The notes under the pieces: generated by a model
The model's input: the letters and a program-made list of their open reading frames with translations, nothing else
Told to the model about the DNA's origin: nothing
The model's database searches: none
Program-made: the position numbers and the translations under genes
Part shown: piece after piece, positions 40,077-49,601 of the stretch
How positions within the stretch are numbered: position 1 is the stretch's first letter
Layout of the letters: every line of letters starts with the position of its first letter
NCBI RefSeq assembly: GCF_034314045.1
Contig: NZ_JAVIWL010000001.1
Span: 4,650,001 to 4,714,000, forward strand
DNA: 64,000 nt
From: Glaciimonas sp. CA11.2
GTDB lineage: Bacteria > Pseudomonadota > Gammaproteobacteria > Burkholderiales > Burkholderiaceae_D
Reading direction: 5' to 3'

Positions 40077-40531
40077 ATTTCATCAAGGCGAGTCATGATA
40101 CAAAAATTGAATCTTTATACAGGTTTGATGTCCATTCCTATTAGATAACTGTTAATGAGGAAAGCAAAAAATCCCTCTGCCTCTTCCTTTTATTGACTTC
40201 ACAATCAGACAATTTCTGTTTTGCAATTAAAGTATTGCAGAGCTATCGGATAAGGCCAATTAGTCATCATAATGTCGTAAAAAAGCATCAAGTTTATTTG
40301 CAAAAGAGATTCACTTTCACGTAGCTTAATCTCGCTGTTACCATATAAATGTCGACATCATAAGCAACCTAAAATAGTGACAAGGAACGGAGAAAAAGAG
40401 ACTAAAACAGAGACAAAATTTAGGCACCTTCAAATGTTACGTCATGAATATTTTGAAGTAAAACCTGAAACTCATTACCCGAAATGAAGTACTGATTCTT
40501 TAATTGTCTTTGTACACGTAAAGGAGAAATC
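40077..40531. other. AT-rich non-coding region
   Basis: About 455 bases with no supported reading frame. AT-rich with poly-A/T runs. It probably carries the promoter of the coiled-coil gene at 40532. Confidence 0.4.
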
Positions 40532-40843
40532 ATGAACATACTGAAACGTTTGTTTACTCCCACACATCTCTCTATCGTCACTGATGAACTAGTGGCGGCC
40601 AGGCTGCAATTATTATCAGCAGAAAACGACCTTGAGCACGTTCAGGCGCAAGTAAACTTGCTCAATACCCGCATAGCAAGACTTGAGGGGAAAATGAAAA
40701 GCATTGCCGCTTATACGTCGACGCTTGATGCGCAAATTTATGCAACCCGATTACGCAGTACGATGTTCGCTGATCCTGCCGCTCGTACACAGCAAACTGA
40801 GCACGACATCTCAGAGTTACGGCCGAAGATCGCTGGAAAGTGA
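40532..40843 (+). CDS. Small coiled-coil protein, unknown
   Basis: A 103-residue soluble protein with a good ribosome binding site (AAAGGAGAAATC before ATG). Residues 17-65 are a predicted coiled coil (heptads in DELVAARLQLLSAENDLEHV and AQVNLLNTRIARLEGKMK). It ends in a charged tail, and a hairpin follows 47 bases later. No family recognised. The clean start, helix pattern and terminator suggest a real, expressed gene. Confidence 0.65.
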   Translation: MNILKRLFTPTHLSIVTDELVAARLQLLSAENDLEHVQAQVNLLNTRIARLEGKMKSIAAYTSTLDAQIYATRLRSTMFADPAARTQQTEHDISELRPKIAGK

Positions 40844-41172
40844 AATCTATGTCAATTTATTAGATTTCTAATCTTTTGGCAGCTAAACGATATGTCATCG
40901 CATCAAGCGATGACATATTTTGAATACTCAATGACATAATCATGGATGCGGCAGCGTGTTCAGACTGCGCTAATTTAAAAAATGAATTACCGATAAAAGC
41001 AGAGGTTGTTGTCACCAATAAATGCGATTGGTGCACTGGCTAATCAGCTATCGGAATTTTCTGAATTCCAGAAAAGGAATTTTTCCGCAAATGGTTAGAA
41101 CAAGGTATTTAGACGGCTATTTTAGCTATGCTCGCTTCATCCTTCCGCCGATACCGAATACATCAAGTCTTT
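40844..41172. other. Intergenic region between the coiled-coil gene and the HAD gene
   Basis: About 330 bases. Apart from the terminator at 40890, nothing is evident. A plus-strand frame that crosses into the HAD gene is judged to be a shadow of it. Confidence 0.4.
40890..40920 (+). terminator. Terminator after the coiled-coil gene
   Basis: A perfect 12-bp stem (40890-40901 with 40907-40918), loop ATCAA, followed by TTTTG. The T-tract is short but the stem is strong. Confidence 0.65.
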
Positions 41173-41652
41173 TTACAAAGCAGCGAGAATATGACGGACT
41201 GCCTCTTGCGCGACCGGATCACTCAACCCGAGATGACTTTTCGTTTCAACCAATCGATCCAGACACCATGCGGGCCAGCCGAATGCATCGTCGTCAATGG
41301 CGAACCAACTATCTGGTTTGCGTTGCTCGACATCATTCCAAATTTGCATCCCGCGCGGCATAATATCAAATTCACTTTGCAGCAATTTCGGGTGATGGAA
41401 TGTCGAGCCAAGAACTCGTGCACGCAACTCTTCGCTCAATTCCTGGCGAGTAGCATCGAATCCTAGTGCCCGCACCCAACTTGTGGACAACACAATTTTT
41501 ACATCCGGGTGCGGTGCAAGCAATTCTTCCAAAATTGGCATCCACTCAAAAAAAGAACGTTCTGGATTCGTAATGTACATGCCACGCTTGCGATTACGCA
41601 TCACCATGCCATCGTGCAAAACACCGTTAAAGTCTAAGTATAAAATTTTCAT
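41173..41652 (-). CDS. HAD-domain protein (phosphatase-like)
   Basis: A 159-residue HAD-superfamily protein. Motif I is LDFNGVLHDG (residues 6-15): the second catalytic aspartate of DxDG is replaced by asparagine, so it reads D-x-N-G. Motif II is the Ser in VLSTSW; the motif IV region is WFAIDDDAFGWP. It matches the HAD domain found in Swiss-Army-Knife RNA-repair proteins and small stand-alone relatives. Function unknown. Confidence 0.72.
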   Translation of the reverse strand: MKILYLDFNGVLHDGMVMRNRKRGMYITNPERSFFEWMPILEELLAPHPDVKIVLSTSWVRALGFDATRQELSEELRARVLGSTFHHPKLLQSEFDIMPRGMQIWNDVEQRKPDSWFAIDDDAFGWPAWCLDRLVETKSHLGLSDPVAQEAVRHILAAL

Positions 41653-41838
41653 TAAGTTTAATTATCAATGCTGAAATAAAATGTTGCGTGGCACTGATGT
41701 GATCGCCAATTCTAGCTATCCGACTCTTTTTATGCTCTTTTGAAAACAGCCAAAAATATCAGTTGCTCTTCACGTCCACCCATCAAGAATTGTTTTGGTT
41801 ATCGTGTCATCAATCTGTTTTCCAAGATCGGGAAATTT

Positions 41839-42495
41839 TCATAAACTATCGTTTCCCCGCTTTACAAAAAGCAAGCCCGTTCCAATTGCCATCAACAGAC
41901 CACCAAAAATCCTGTTTTGAATCTTGAACGCTCGCGCGTTTCGAAACAGATTTTGCATTGACCTTCCGGCTAATGCATAACCGTGCATAACAACTACATC
42001 GACTGTCACCGTGGTGAGCGCCATCACCAGCAGCTGCAATCCCAAAGGTCGATTCTGTATAACAAATTGCGGCAAAACAGCGACCATAAAAACGATGCCC
42101 TTAGGATTTGTCATGTTGGTAAAAAGTCCCGCTGCGTAACGACGTCGCCATGTAAACACCTCAGGCAGGCCTTTCTTCGGCGACATAAATCCAGTCGATT
42201 CAGCATTTGGTACCGCACTGCGCCACTGCGAAAAGCCTAGATACACAAGATAGCCAGCACCTAGAAATTTTACAATATTGAATGCCACCTCAGATGCGAC
42301 AAGCAACGAGCCCACACCGGCACCAGCAATCAGCAGGATTACCACTAAACCGCACTCAAGGCCAAGAATCGTTGCGCCAGTGCGCCTTACTCCAAATCGT
42401 ACTCCATGACTCATTGATAGAATCGCACCCGAACCAGGTGAAACGGCGATAAGAACCGACGCAAATAAATACGTTGTCCAGAGATTAATATCCAT
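41839..42495 (-). CDS. LysE/RhtB family amino-acid exporter
   Basis: A 218-residue inner-membrane protein with about six membrane segments. The N-terminus SVLIAVSPGSGAILSMSHGVRFG carries the family's SPGP-like motif, here SPGSG, and TNMTNPKGIVFMVAVLPQF is the second conserved region. Members export amino acids such as homoserine, threonine or lysine; the substrate cannot be told. It is monocistronic. Confidence 0.85.
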   Translation of the reverse strand: MDINLWTTYLFASVLIAVSPGSGAILSMSHGVRFGVRRTGATILGLECGLVVILLIAGAGVGSLLVASEVAFNIVKFLGAGYLVYLGFSQWRSAVPNAESTGFMSPKKGLPEVFTWRRRYAAGLFTNMTNPKGIVFMVAVLPQFVIQNRPLGLQLLVMALTTVTVDVVVMHGYALAGRSMQNLFRNARAFKIQNRIFGGLLMAIGTGLLFVKRGNDSL

Positions 42496-42869
42496 ACTAA
42501 GGTTAAATTTATTTGATAGTCCGTTATTTTAACGGCGTACGCGGAATGGGTGTCGGTGAAAGTTGTCCGCTCTTTAAAATGCTGCTTCAAAGACACGTTA
42601 TTAAGCAACGCGTTGACGCTAATCAATCACTTCCGCAAAATACTGAACTTGCGATCTTGCTGATTTAACGCTGAATACGCCTGATTTTGAGTCTGACTTG
42701 GCGATCACAAGACATCAAAAGGAGTAAGCAGATAACAACTTAACGACGTTGTATATTTCCCTCAAATAACTCTGCAGTTGAAAAATCCGCGTTCAGGGCA
42801 TCGTTTTTAACTAACCGACCGGTCTGGTCACACATCTAGCACCGTTAGTTAGTATTATATTAATTTTTA
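42496..42869. other. Intergenic region
   Basis: About 375 bases between LysE and DUF4118 genes, both on the minus strand. The perfect palindrome GACCGGTC at 42817-42824, flanked by CC and TGG, resembles TetR-type operators, but no TetR gene is near. Otherwise nothing is visible. Confidence 0.4.
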
Positions 42870-43325
42870 CTACTCAGCGGCATTTCTTGCATACTCAATG
42901 CGTCGTGCCTGGTCTGACTCTATTAATAATTGATACCGTGTTTCCGATACTCGTTGCAATAAAACCGCAGCATATCGCTCACGCTGCAACCATTCGATGA
43001 TCCAAGAAGAAAGCAAAATAATAGTTGCATAAATAATAATTATATACAAATCTTTTACAGCTATCGCCTCAAACGAATAATAGGGTTTTCTAAAGAAGAA
43101 AAATGCTGTCGGAAAACTAATTATAAGAAGACCTGTTGAATGCCAGAACCCAAAAAAACATGCCATAACAATACAGTTTATGGCAAAAAACAACATAGAC
43201 ATTGATTGATCCAATATTGAATTCAGCACATATCGCAAACAAAATGTTAAAGCGAATCCTAATAAACAGATTCCTATCGAATTAAGACCACTTTGCTTCC
43301 AGGTTCTACTATTTTTTAATTTCAT
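42870..43325 (-). CDS. DUF4118-domain membrane protein
   Basis: A 151-residue protein with three to four closely spaced membrane segments (residues 15-115), then a basic helix (EWLQRERYAAVLLQRV). FPTAFFFFRKPYYSFEAI matches the DUF4118 sensor domain found at the N-terminus of KdpD-like and other histidine kinases. Here it ends after 151 residues with no kinase, so it is a stand-alone or truncated sensor. Low GC. Confidence 0.68.
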   Translation of the reverse strand: MKLKNSRTWKQSGLNSIGICLLGFALTFCLRYVLNSILDQSMSMLFFAINCIVMACFFGFWHSTGLLIISFPTAFFFFRKPYYSFEAIAVKDLYIIIIYATIILLSSWIIEWLQRERYAAVLLQRVSETRYQLLIESDQARRIEYARNAAE

Positions 43326-43389
43326 TGCAGTTTTCAGATAAAGAATAACAGGTCAGTAATAGCGAGAAATCGGCCAACGATCTCAGCCT

Positions 43390-44253
43390 TTATCCACGAC
43401 GATCTTTTAACGGTGATTTATGCTGCAATTCCCTATAAGAAATATCTTTTAAGTGCATTTCTATATTTTTTTGTATGAACTGAACTGTTTCATTCGTCAC
43501 AATTTCTCGCTCGTTATCGACAGTAATAATATGATAACAATCGCCTAACCAAATGACTTTTCGCATCTCGGAACTGACATGCTCCAAAATTAACTCGGGA
43601 TTTTTAGGTGATGCGGTTTCATCATCGATTGCATGAATAACTAAAATATTCGTTTTAACTTGTTTGAGCGAAGAACGCACATATGCCATCATTTGATGCG
43701 CCCCACGAAGTTGTCGCGCCGGAATTGCAGCCGCTCCCACTGCAGCGACCCCATCTTTTTTGAGAGCATTAGCAACTCTTCTGCGCATATCAAAGTTCTT
43801 TATTCCAAATGGCTCGCCCTCTTTATGAGACCAATTTTTATAGCCCAAAAAGAAAGGTATCTGCATTAAATGTTGATACCAGGGTATTGACCATCCGTCA
43901 TATCGCAAAACAGGAGACAACGCTACTATAGCAATCGCCTCACTGCTGCGAGACGCAACTGCCAAAGCCAATGTTGCCCCCATACTCAAGCCGCAGATAG
44001 ACACTGTTTTAAAATTCATTTTCAAACGAGAAATCTCGCTATCCACCACTGCACACCAATCTTCCCAGTGCGGGGTAATTGTTGAATCAACGTGTCCTGC
44101 GGAATAATTAGGTATCAACAACTCAATGACTGCGCAGCCACTTTTTCGTAATGCCTTAGGTATAGACCCCATTTCAAGCGACGAACCGCATAATCCGTGC
44201 AATAAAATGACTGCATGGGTGATGGGTTGTTCATTGTGCATTTTTGAATCCAT
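43390..44253 (-). CDS. Alpha/beta hydrolase, carboxylesterase-like
   Basis: A 287-residue serine hydrolase. HGLCGSS forms the oxyanion loop (near residue 19), nucleophile in CGLSMGATLAL (near 97), acid in IHAIDDETASP (near 208), and histidine in CYHIITVDNER (near 244). The pattern is that of Est30/carboxylesterase and monoacylglycerol-lipase types. Cytoplasmic, no signal peptide. It precedes a glycosyltransferase-like operon by about 220 bases; a link is not shown. Confidence 0.8.
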   Translation of the reverse strand: MDSKMHNEQPITHAVILLHGLCGSSLEMGSIPKALRKSGCAVIELLIPNYSAGHVDSTITPHWEDWCAVVDSEISRLKMNFKTVSICGLSMGATLALAVASRSSEAIAIVALSPVLRYDGWSIPWYQHLMQIPFFLGYKNWSHKEGEPFGIKNFDMRRRVANALKKDGVAAVGAAAIPARQLRGAHQMMAYVRSSLKQVKTNILVIHAIDDETASPKNPELILEHVSSEMRKVIWLGDCYHIITVDNEREIVTNETVQFIQKNIEMHLKDISYRELQHKSPLKDRRG

Positions 44254-44476
44254 AGGAGATATTAAGCATTGCTTTAGAGTAACTCAAAACGACAACTTGT
44301 GAAGTTCACTTTGGGAAAACGCATCCCAATCAAGCTTTTAAAGAGGCAAATAGATCAATTGGTCATTTACAAATCGTTTCACACACTAGCATCAGCCAAG
44401 ATTGTAGTCGATGCTCGTCTTATTGAAGCAAATACCGCTTAACAAATTATATTTTTAACAATTATGCCAGTAACTA

Positions 44477-46333
44477 TCAGGACTGGCTTAACGGACACCA
44501 CTGATAAGGATATTCGGCATCGCCAATGTATGCCCGATATGGCTTGCACAAGGATGCATTGATAAAGAAGCCATTTTGGGTTAGCCCTTTTTCTACGCTG
44601 GCAATGAACACCTTATTCTTGCCTTCAACATCCACAATATCGGAAGCTAGTACCTGGATCGCGCATTGTGCATTGTCAACGGGAGCATCCAACATGCTGA
44701 CGCTAGCATGAAGCTTTAGACGCGTGATTATCCAGCGTAATCCCTCGCAACCACTTTTGGTTGATGTAACTCCTAAGCCAGACGCGATTTCACGGATTTT
44801 GGTGATCTGCGCTATCCGACTGGATTGTTTTTCGCCTTGGACAATGGCGAAAATAGGACCACCGCGTTTATTTACAATCTCATGAATACGGTTAACATAA
44901 GCCGGCATTGCTCCCGGAAAATTACCTTCTATCTGCGTAAAAGCAATATTGGGTGGAAACTGCGCGGCCAGCCATCCATAAGCCGGGTCACCATTCGCCA
45001 AAATGACGGTAGTTTTCTCCGGAGCAGCTATCGGCGGCAAATCGATACGGAACATTTTTTTCGCCCATGACGCATGCCCCCAAGTGGTCAGCCCCCCTAG
45101 AAGCACTACAGCCGTTGTTACCGCAAAAATAGTCATCGCGATTTTACGGGCTTTTTGATAGCTTTTTAACTGCATGAGTAAAATGAATACGACTAACGGC
45201 GCGCACATCTCAATCGGTATCAGATAACGCTGAATACTAAATAATTCCATCCAGATGAGATATCCAATGGCAACCACTGCAACGATATATTTCGCCTCCG
45301 GCAACATGCTACTTATCGTAGTGCGCGTCTTCCTTTTCAAGAATATTGCAGCAAGCCAGCACCAGAAAAGAACGTACACCACAGGCCAGATAATTTGATG
45401 GAGCGGAAGCTGCCCAACTCTTTTAGGATTCAATGAAAATAAGAATGGCCAAAATAGCGTTTCAAAATGATTTTTTGGTCGCCAAATCACATCGGCAACA
45501 CTCACCGATCGCGTCAACGGATTTGGGAAATATGTACTGAATTGGGGGAAAAAAGGATTGCCGAAGGTGCGCCACATCTCAAAAAACCAATATCCCGAAG
45601 TGGCTGCTATACCAATTAACACGCCAACACCGAAAAAGAATGCCAGACGAAATCGCGTTATCCAATTAACCTGCACCGTGCAAAAGCTGAGACACAGAGC
45701 CATTGCAAATACAACATTGGTCAACTTTAAACCTGTTCCAAGACCAGCTACCGAACCAGCAAGTATTACGATAAGAATCGGCCGCACACCATTTTCAGAA
45801 AATTTTTCCCACCCATACAAAACGATGAGTAAAGAGCCAAGGATAAAAATGGAAGTCGAGGCATCCCCCATTGTATTTCCTATACTTGAGAGGAAATTCG
45901 CTGTGAGACAACCAACTATTGCCAGTAAAAGTGGTATGCGAAAACGATCTTCTGACGGAAGGTCGGGCAAAGTCTTGCGGCATATACCTGCCAGAAGAAT
46001 AAAATTGATGCCATGTACTGCGCCCATCATGAAACCAACAAGCGGCGCAGGTAGATGCAAAGACAACCAATAATACGGCACATCCAAAATCGGATTAAAG
46101 TACGTTTGCATTCCAGCCGGACCCAAATCCGTATGTAACTTGCCGTTTAATAGCGCAAACGCGTTATAGACATGATAGTTTTGCAAGTCCCAGTTAAGGT
46201 CAGTTCCAAGCCATAAAGAAACCAGACCAAAAAATAATGGTGCAAGAAGACAAGCAATCAATAATGTCTTAGGCTTGTTCAGGTCGCAATGATTAAAGCT
46301 CGTTCGATTTAACGCGCACTGCAAAATATTCAT
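44477..46333 (-). CDS. Multi-pass membrane protein, possible GT-C type glycosyltransferase
   Basis: A 618-residue protein with about 11 membrane segments and a periplasmic C-terminal domain. DLNWDLQNYHVYN near residue 48 places acidic residues in the first periplasmic loop, as in GT-C glycosyltransferases that use lipid-linked sugars. It is the last gene in a GT2-GtrA-GT operon and overlaps gtrA by four bases. That order suggests modification of a surface glycan. The family itself I do not recognise with confidence. Confidence 0.6.
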   Translation of the reverse strand: MNILQCALNRTSFNHCDLNKPKTLLIACLLAPLFFGLVSLWLGTDLNWDLQNYHVYNAFALLNGKLHTDLGPAGMQTYFNPILDVPYYWLSLHLPAPLVGFMMGAVHGINFILLAGICRKTLPDLPSEDRFRIPLLLAIVGCLTANFLSSIGNTMGDASTSIFILGSLLIVLYGWEKFSENGVRPILIVILAGSVAGLGTGLKLTNVVFAMALCLSFCTVQVNWITRFRLAFFFGVGVLIGIAATSGYWFFEMWRTFGNPFFPQFSTYFPNPLTRSVSVADVIWRPKNHFETLFWPFLFSLNPKRVGQLPLHQIIWPVVYVLFWCWLAAIFLKRKTRTTISSMLPEAKYIVAVVAIGYLIWMELFSIQRYLIPIEMCAPLVVFILLMQLKSYQKARKIAMTIFAVTTAVVLLGGLTTWGHASWAKKMFRIDLPPIAAPEKTTVILANGDPAYGWLAAQFPPNIAFTQIEGNFPGAMPAYVNRIHEIVNKRGGPIFAIVQGEKQSSRIAQITKIREIASGLGVTSTKSGCEGLRWIITRLKLHASVSMLDAPVDNAQCAIQVLASDIVDVEGKNKVFIASVEKGLTQNGFFINASLCKPYRAYIGDAEYPYQWCPLSQS

Positions 46334-46737
46334 TTCTTACATTTTTCCGAAAGTTTAAATACCCACAACCTTGCACTGAAATAGTTAATCACCATTCCTG
46401 CAAGCGAACCAACGGCGACAGCAAAAAAGGGAAGAAAAGGAATGTTTTGGCCCTGGACGATCACAAGACTATATGCCGCATAGTTAATCAGACCACCTAA
46501 AGACATCGCAGCGAGATAACGGATTGCTTCATTCAAAACCCCACTATTCGGCCTCGTAGAAAATGTAAAACGACGGTTGACCATCCAAGTAACCCACACA
46601 GCACAAAGAAATGATATTACGCGACCAAAAAAATATCCAAAACCGATATGAAGCGTCAAATATAAAATACCAACGTCGACCCCAAACCCGAGCGCCCCGA
46701 CCATAGCAAAACGAATAAATTGTCGACAACTGTCCAT
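46330..46737 (-). CDS. GtrA-family membrane protein
   Basis: A 135-residue protein with four membrane segments. FAMVGALGFGVDVGILYLTL and FLCAVWVTWMVNRRFTF are GtrA signatures. GtrA proteins flip or help move polyprenyl-phosphate-linked glucose made by the partner GT2 enzyme. It overlaps both neighbours by one to four bases. Confidence 0.88.
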   Translation of the reverse strand: MDSCRQFIRFAMVGALGFGVDVGILYLTLHIGFGYFFGRVISFLCAVWVTWMVNRRFTFSTRPNSGVLNEAIRYLAAMSLGGLINYAAYSLVIVQGQNIPFLPFFAVAVGSLAGMVINYFSARLWVFKLSEKCKK

Positions 46738-47723
46738 TAGTTAGGATTCTTTGTGGCAGGCGCAGGATGGACTAGATAAGCAAATCGTTTTGCTTCAGTT
46801 CGACCCTTCGTAACGGTATTAAGCACAATCCCACAGGTCAGTAAAATGACGCCAAACAACATTAATGCAGAACATAAAACGGCAGTAGGATAACGGGGCA
46901 CGAGACCAGTCTCGTAATAAGTCTCAAACAAAGGCAGCGCCAAAAGAATGGCAATTAAGGTGCAAAAGAAAAAACCAAAAGAAAAAAACGTCAACGGCTT
47001 TTCGGATTTAAATAATCTAACGATCGTGACGAGTATCCGAAAGCCATCACGATAAGTATTTAACTTACTTGAAGATCCCTGTACCCTTGATCCATAGGTC
47101 GTATTCAACTCTGCGACAGGCATCCTTAGCTGTAATGCATGGATCGCAAGCTCAGTTTCGGTCTCAAAACCCCGGGATTGCGCGGGAAATGACTTGACAT
47201 ACCGACGTGAAAAAACGCGATAACCCGATAACATATCGGTAAAAGTTCTTCCAAAAAGGAAGGCAACAAAACGAGTTAATACCGCATTACCAAGGCGATG
47301 CCCAAACCGATAGGCTTTTTGCTCCTTTGTAACCCGGACACCAACCACCATATCCAGGCCTTCGGTTAATAGCTTATTAATCAGCCGCGGTGCCACCGTT
47401 GCATCATAGGTATTATCGCCATCGACCATAACATAGACATCTGCATCCACATCTGCAAACATCCGTCGGACCACGTTTCCCTTTCCTTGCAGCGGAACTG
47501 AGCGCACTGTCGCTCCAGAGAGCTTAGCAACGTCCATAGTCCGGTCTGTCGAGTTATTATCGAAGACGAAAATTTCTGCAGTCGGAAGAGCGAGCCTAAA
47601 ATCCTGTACAACTGATGCCACTGCAACTTCTTCGTTATAGCAAGGAATGAGAACGGCTATCCGTTGCAGGGTGAATATTGATTCATTAAGATGCTCATTA
47701 AATTCACACGCAGTTTCATTCAT
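46737..47723 (-). CDS. GT2 polyprenyl-phosphate glycosyltransferase (GtrB/DPM-like)
   Basis: A 328-residue GT-A enzyme: IAVLIPCYNEEVAVASVV at the start, DNNSTDRT, then MVDGDNTYD as the metal-binding DxD region, and TDMLSGYRVFSRRYVKSFPAQSRGFETETE. It has two C-terminal membrane segments. It transfers a sugar from a nucleotide donor to polyprenyl phosphate for the GtrA and GT-C partners downstream. I prefer the ATG at 47723 (GGAAA upstream); 47756 is also possible. Confidence 0.85.
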   Translation of the reverse strand: MNETACEFNEHLNESIFTLQRIAVLIPCYNEEVAVASVVQDFRLALPTAEIFVFDNNSTDRTMDVAKLSGATVRSVPLQGKGNVVRRMFADVDADVYVMVDGDNTYDATVAPRLINKLLTEGLDMVVGVRVTKEQKAYRFGHRLGNAVLTRFVAFLFGRTFTDMLSGYRVFSRRYVKSFPAQSRGFETETELAIHALQLRMPVAELNTTYGSRVQGSSSKLNTYRDGFRILVTIVRLFKSEKPLTFFSFGFFFCTLIAILLALPLFETYYETGLVPRYPTAVLCSALMLFGVILLTCGIVLNTVTKGRTEAKRFAYLVHPAPATKNPN

Positions 47724-48312
47724 ACTTTTCCAGTTAAAGTTACTCCCTGCACCCATAAACTGATCCCAGGCACTGATCTATTTTTCGTTATTATACGGCG
47801 TCATTTTATGTGGACTTTTATTGTTTTAAAAAAATCCAGACGCTTAGATAGATTCGGGCAAGTCAATCATAAGTGCCACGGAACCCAAATAACGCGAAAG
47901 CTTACAATCAACCAAAGTATTTAACAGTCTGATGCAACTTAGTTTAAGGCGGCATAAAGTAAGCCCAAGCAGTCGTCATTTGGAAAAAATATCCGGTTAG
48001 CAGAAACCCGGGGCTGACCAATATTCAGGCCCGACCTCCTATCAAACAATAGGACAACTCCCTATTTAAAAACAAATATGACAGATGTCCTGGAAAAATG
48101 CGTGCTGGAAAAAAGTAATATGCGCCACTTTTTTACCAGAACACGACTTCGCGCTACTAAGTAGCTAATATCCAGTCATAATTGACAGGATGAACGCACG
48201 TCTCGTTAAACTTTCTAGGTACTGATAGCTTTTTTGATGTAATTTGCACAGATTCCAGCCGATACGATCATTTCGTATGTGTGCTCCACTAATACTTTTA
48301 AGATGAACCGTT
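47724..48312. other. Intergenic region
   Basis: About 590 bases between the divergent glycosyltransferase operon and the EAL gene. AT-rich. No coding frame, repeat or clear terminator seen; it must hold the operon promoter. Confidence 0.4.
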
Positions 48313-49020
48313 TTGTCTATTTCAACTAAACCAAATAGTCCTAATCGATTTTTGCAACTCGATTCAGACTTCGACCCTAAGGTGAGTTTGAAGTTTGAGT
48401 TGCAACCGATCATCCAATTTCAACGCAGCGCGACGATAGAATGTGAGTTGCTTTACCGCGGGCCAATCCCGGCGCAATGGTTAGACATTGATCGCAGTGT
48501 ATTGAAGCACCTGGGTTCTACGCGGCTGGCAGAAGCCATTTTGTTCGTCAATATCGCCAATGAATCACTACTTGCGTTACCTAGCGAACTGTTCACTCTC
48601 GCTGCACAAAAAAATAACGTGGTATTTGAAGTCAGCGAATCCTATTCAGACCCAAAGACATTTGACCTGATCACGGCCAAGATCAATAGCCTGTCATTAC
48701 TCGGGTTAAAATTTGCCATTGACGATTTCGGTAATGGACAAGATGGATTCAAACGTCTTTACGCCATTCATCATTGCACGCACATCAAAATTGACGGTAT
48801 TTTTTTCAAGACGGCTATGACGCGAGATGACGCAGCAACGATGCTGAAGATACTCATTCAGCAATGGCAATCCCGTGGCATTCGCGTGATTGTCGAATGC
48901 GTCGAGACCGTGGCACATTTCATATTTGCTAAAGAGTTAGGATTTGACAAGGCGCAAGGCTGGTTTGTCGATAAGTTGGTGAACGACGTGCCGGAGGGAG
49001 TTGTAACGGTCAGTATGTAA
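48313..49020 (+). CDS. Stand-alone EAL-domain protein, divergent
   Basis: A 235-residue single EAL domain with no sensor or GGDEF part. The motif is ELL instead of EAL, but FVNIANESL, VVFEVSES, FAIDDFGNG, IKIDGIFF and VIVECVET keep the Asn, Glu, Asp-Asp, Lys and Glu positions of c-di-GMP phosphodiesterases. Loop 6 reads DFGNGQDG rather than DFGTGYSS, so activity is uncertain; it may bind rather than degrade c-di-GMP. The only start in frame is TTG at 48313 (a stop lies just upstream), with a GTG at 48382. Confidence 0.72.
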   Translation: MSISTKPNSPNRFLQLDSDFDPKVSLKFELQPIIQFQRSATIECELLYRGPIPAQWLDIDRSVLKHLGSTRLAEAILFVNIANESLLALPSELFTLAAQKNNVVFEVSESYSDPKTFDLITAKINSLSLLGLKFAIDDFGNGQDGFKRLYAIHHCTHIKIDGIFFKTAMTRDDAATMLKILIQQWQSRGIRVIVECVETVAHFIFAKELGFDKAQGWFVDKLVNDVPEGVVTVSM

Positions 49021-49149
49021 ATTTATCTGAATGGTCGATTCACACACTGACGATATGAACTGTAGCAATTCCGGTTAGCATCTCGGCACATAACAATTCT
49101 CTGAGCAACTCTCAAAAAATAGAAACGCCCCCAATCCATTTGATTGAGG

Positions 49150-49473
49150 TTAAATTTTATTAGACGCCTTGCCGCTTTTATCGTTTAGATCATCAAAGTG
49201 TCTCGCTGCAATTTCCGCAAGCATCTGAGATGATGACGACGCCAGGCGCATCAGGCGCTCAGTGTGAATAGTACTCAACGTTGGCATCGCATCGCTGCTT
49301 CTGTTCAGGGTCCTGAAGTGAGTAACCTCTAGGCATGTTTGAATACCACGACAGACATCTACCGCCAGTGCACGAAACTGCGTGTGTTTATCAGTTTGAT
49401 GATCTACAGGCAGCCACGAAAACGCCTTATGATATGCCTCTTGTTCTGGCATCGGCAGGATTGGCTCGCTCAT
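49150..49473 (-). CDS. Small protein of integrative-element type, unknown
   Basis: A 107-residue soluble protein with a strong ribosome binding site (GGAGGG seven bases before ATG). The C-terminal half forms a helix (ERLMRLASSSSQMLAEIAARHFDDLND). It begins inside the stop codon of a 37-codon ORF upstream (ATGA). The pair follows a structured leader next to the tRNA-Ser scar. It vaguely resembles short orphan proteins of the DUF3077/DUF6124 kind, but I cannot confirm this. Confidence 0.6.
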   Translation of the reverse strand: MSEPILPMPEQEAYHKAFSWLPVDHQTDKHTQFRALAVDVCRGIQTCLEVTHFRTLNRSSDAMPTLSTIHTERLMRLASSSSQMLAEIAARHFDDLNDKSGKASNKI

Positions 49474-49583
49474 GAGAGCGCCCTCCCAACGACATCGTCG
49501 AAGACTATCGGCGCACCGTAGATAAATAACGACGGATTTTGGCTCGTATAGTGAGCGGTAGTTGAAGTAAGAACATTAAACAT
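49470..49583 (-). CDS. 37-residue small ORF overlapping the 107-residue gene
   Basis: An ATG at 49583 with AAGGAA at good spacing opens 37 codons that end in TGA overlapping the next ATG (ATGA). The peptide contains NPSLFIYGAPIVFDDVVGRA. The overlap and both ribosome binding sites point to a real translationally coupled pair. Function unknown. Confidence 0.55.
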   Translation of the reverse strand: MFNVLTSTTAHYTSQNPSLFIYGAPIVFDDVVGRALS

Positions 49584-49601
49584 CAATTGATTCCTTGTAC
49601 G

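Noticed and set aside
41022..41466. Plus-strand reading frames over the HAD gene
   Set aside because: They overlap a well-supported HAD-domain gene on the other strand and have no motif or good start.
42814..42828. TetR-type operator (GACCGGTC palindrome)
   Set aside because: Flanks are offset and no TetR gene is near; could be chance. Mentioned only in the gap entry.
48165..48413. 82-codon minus-strand frame upstream of the EAL gene
   Set aside because: Overlaps the EAL coding region and has no supporting motif.
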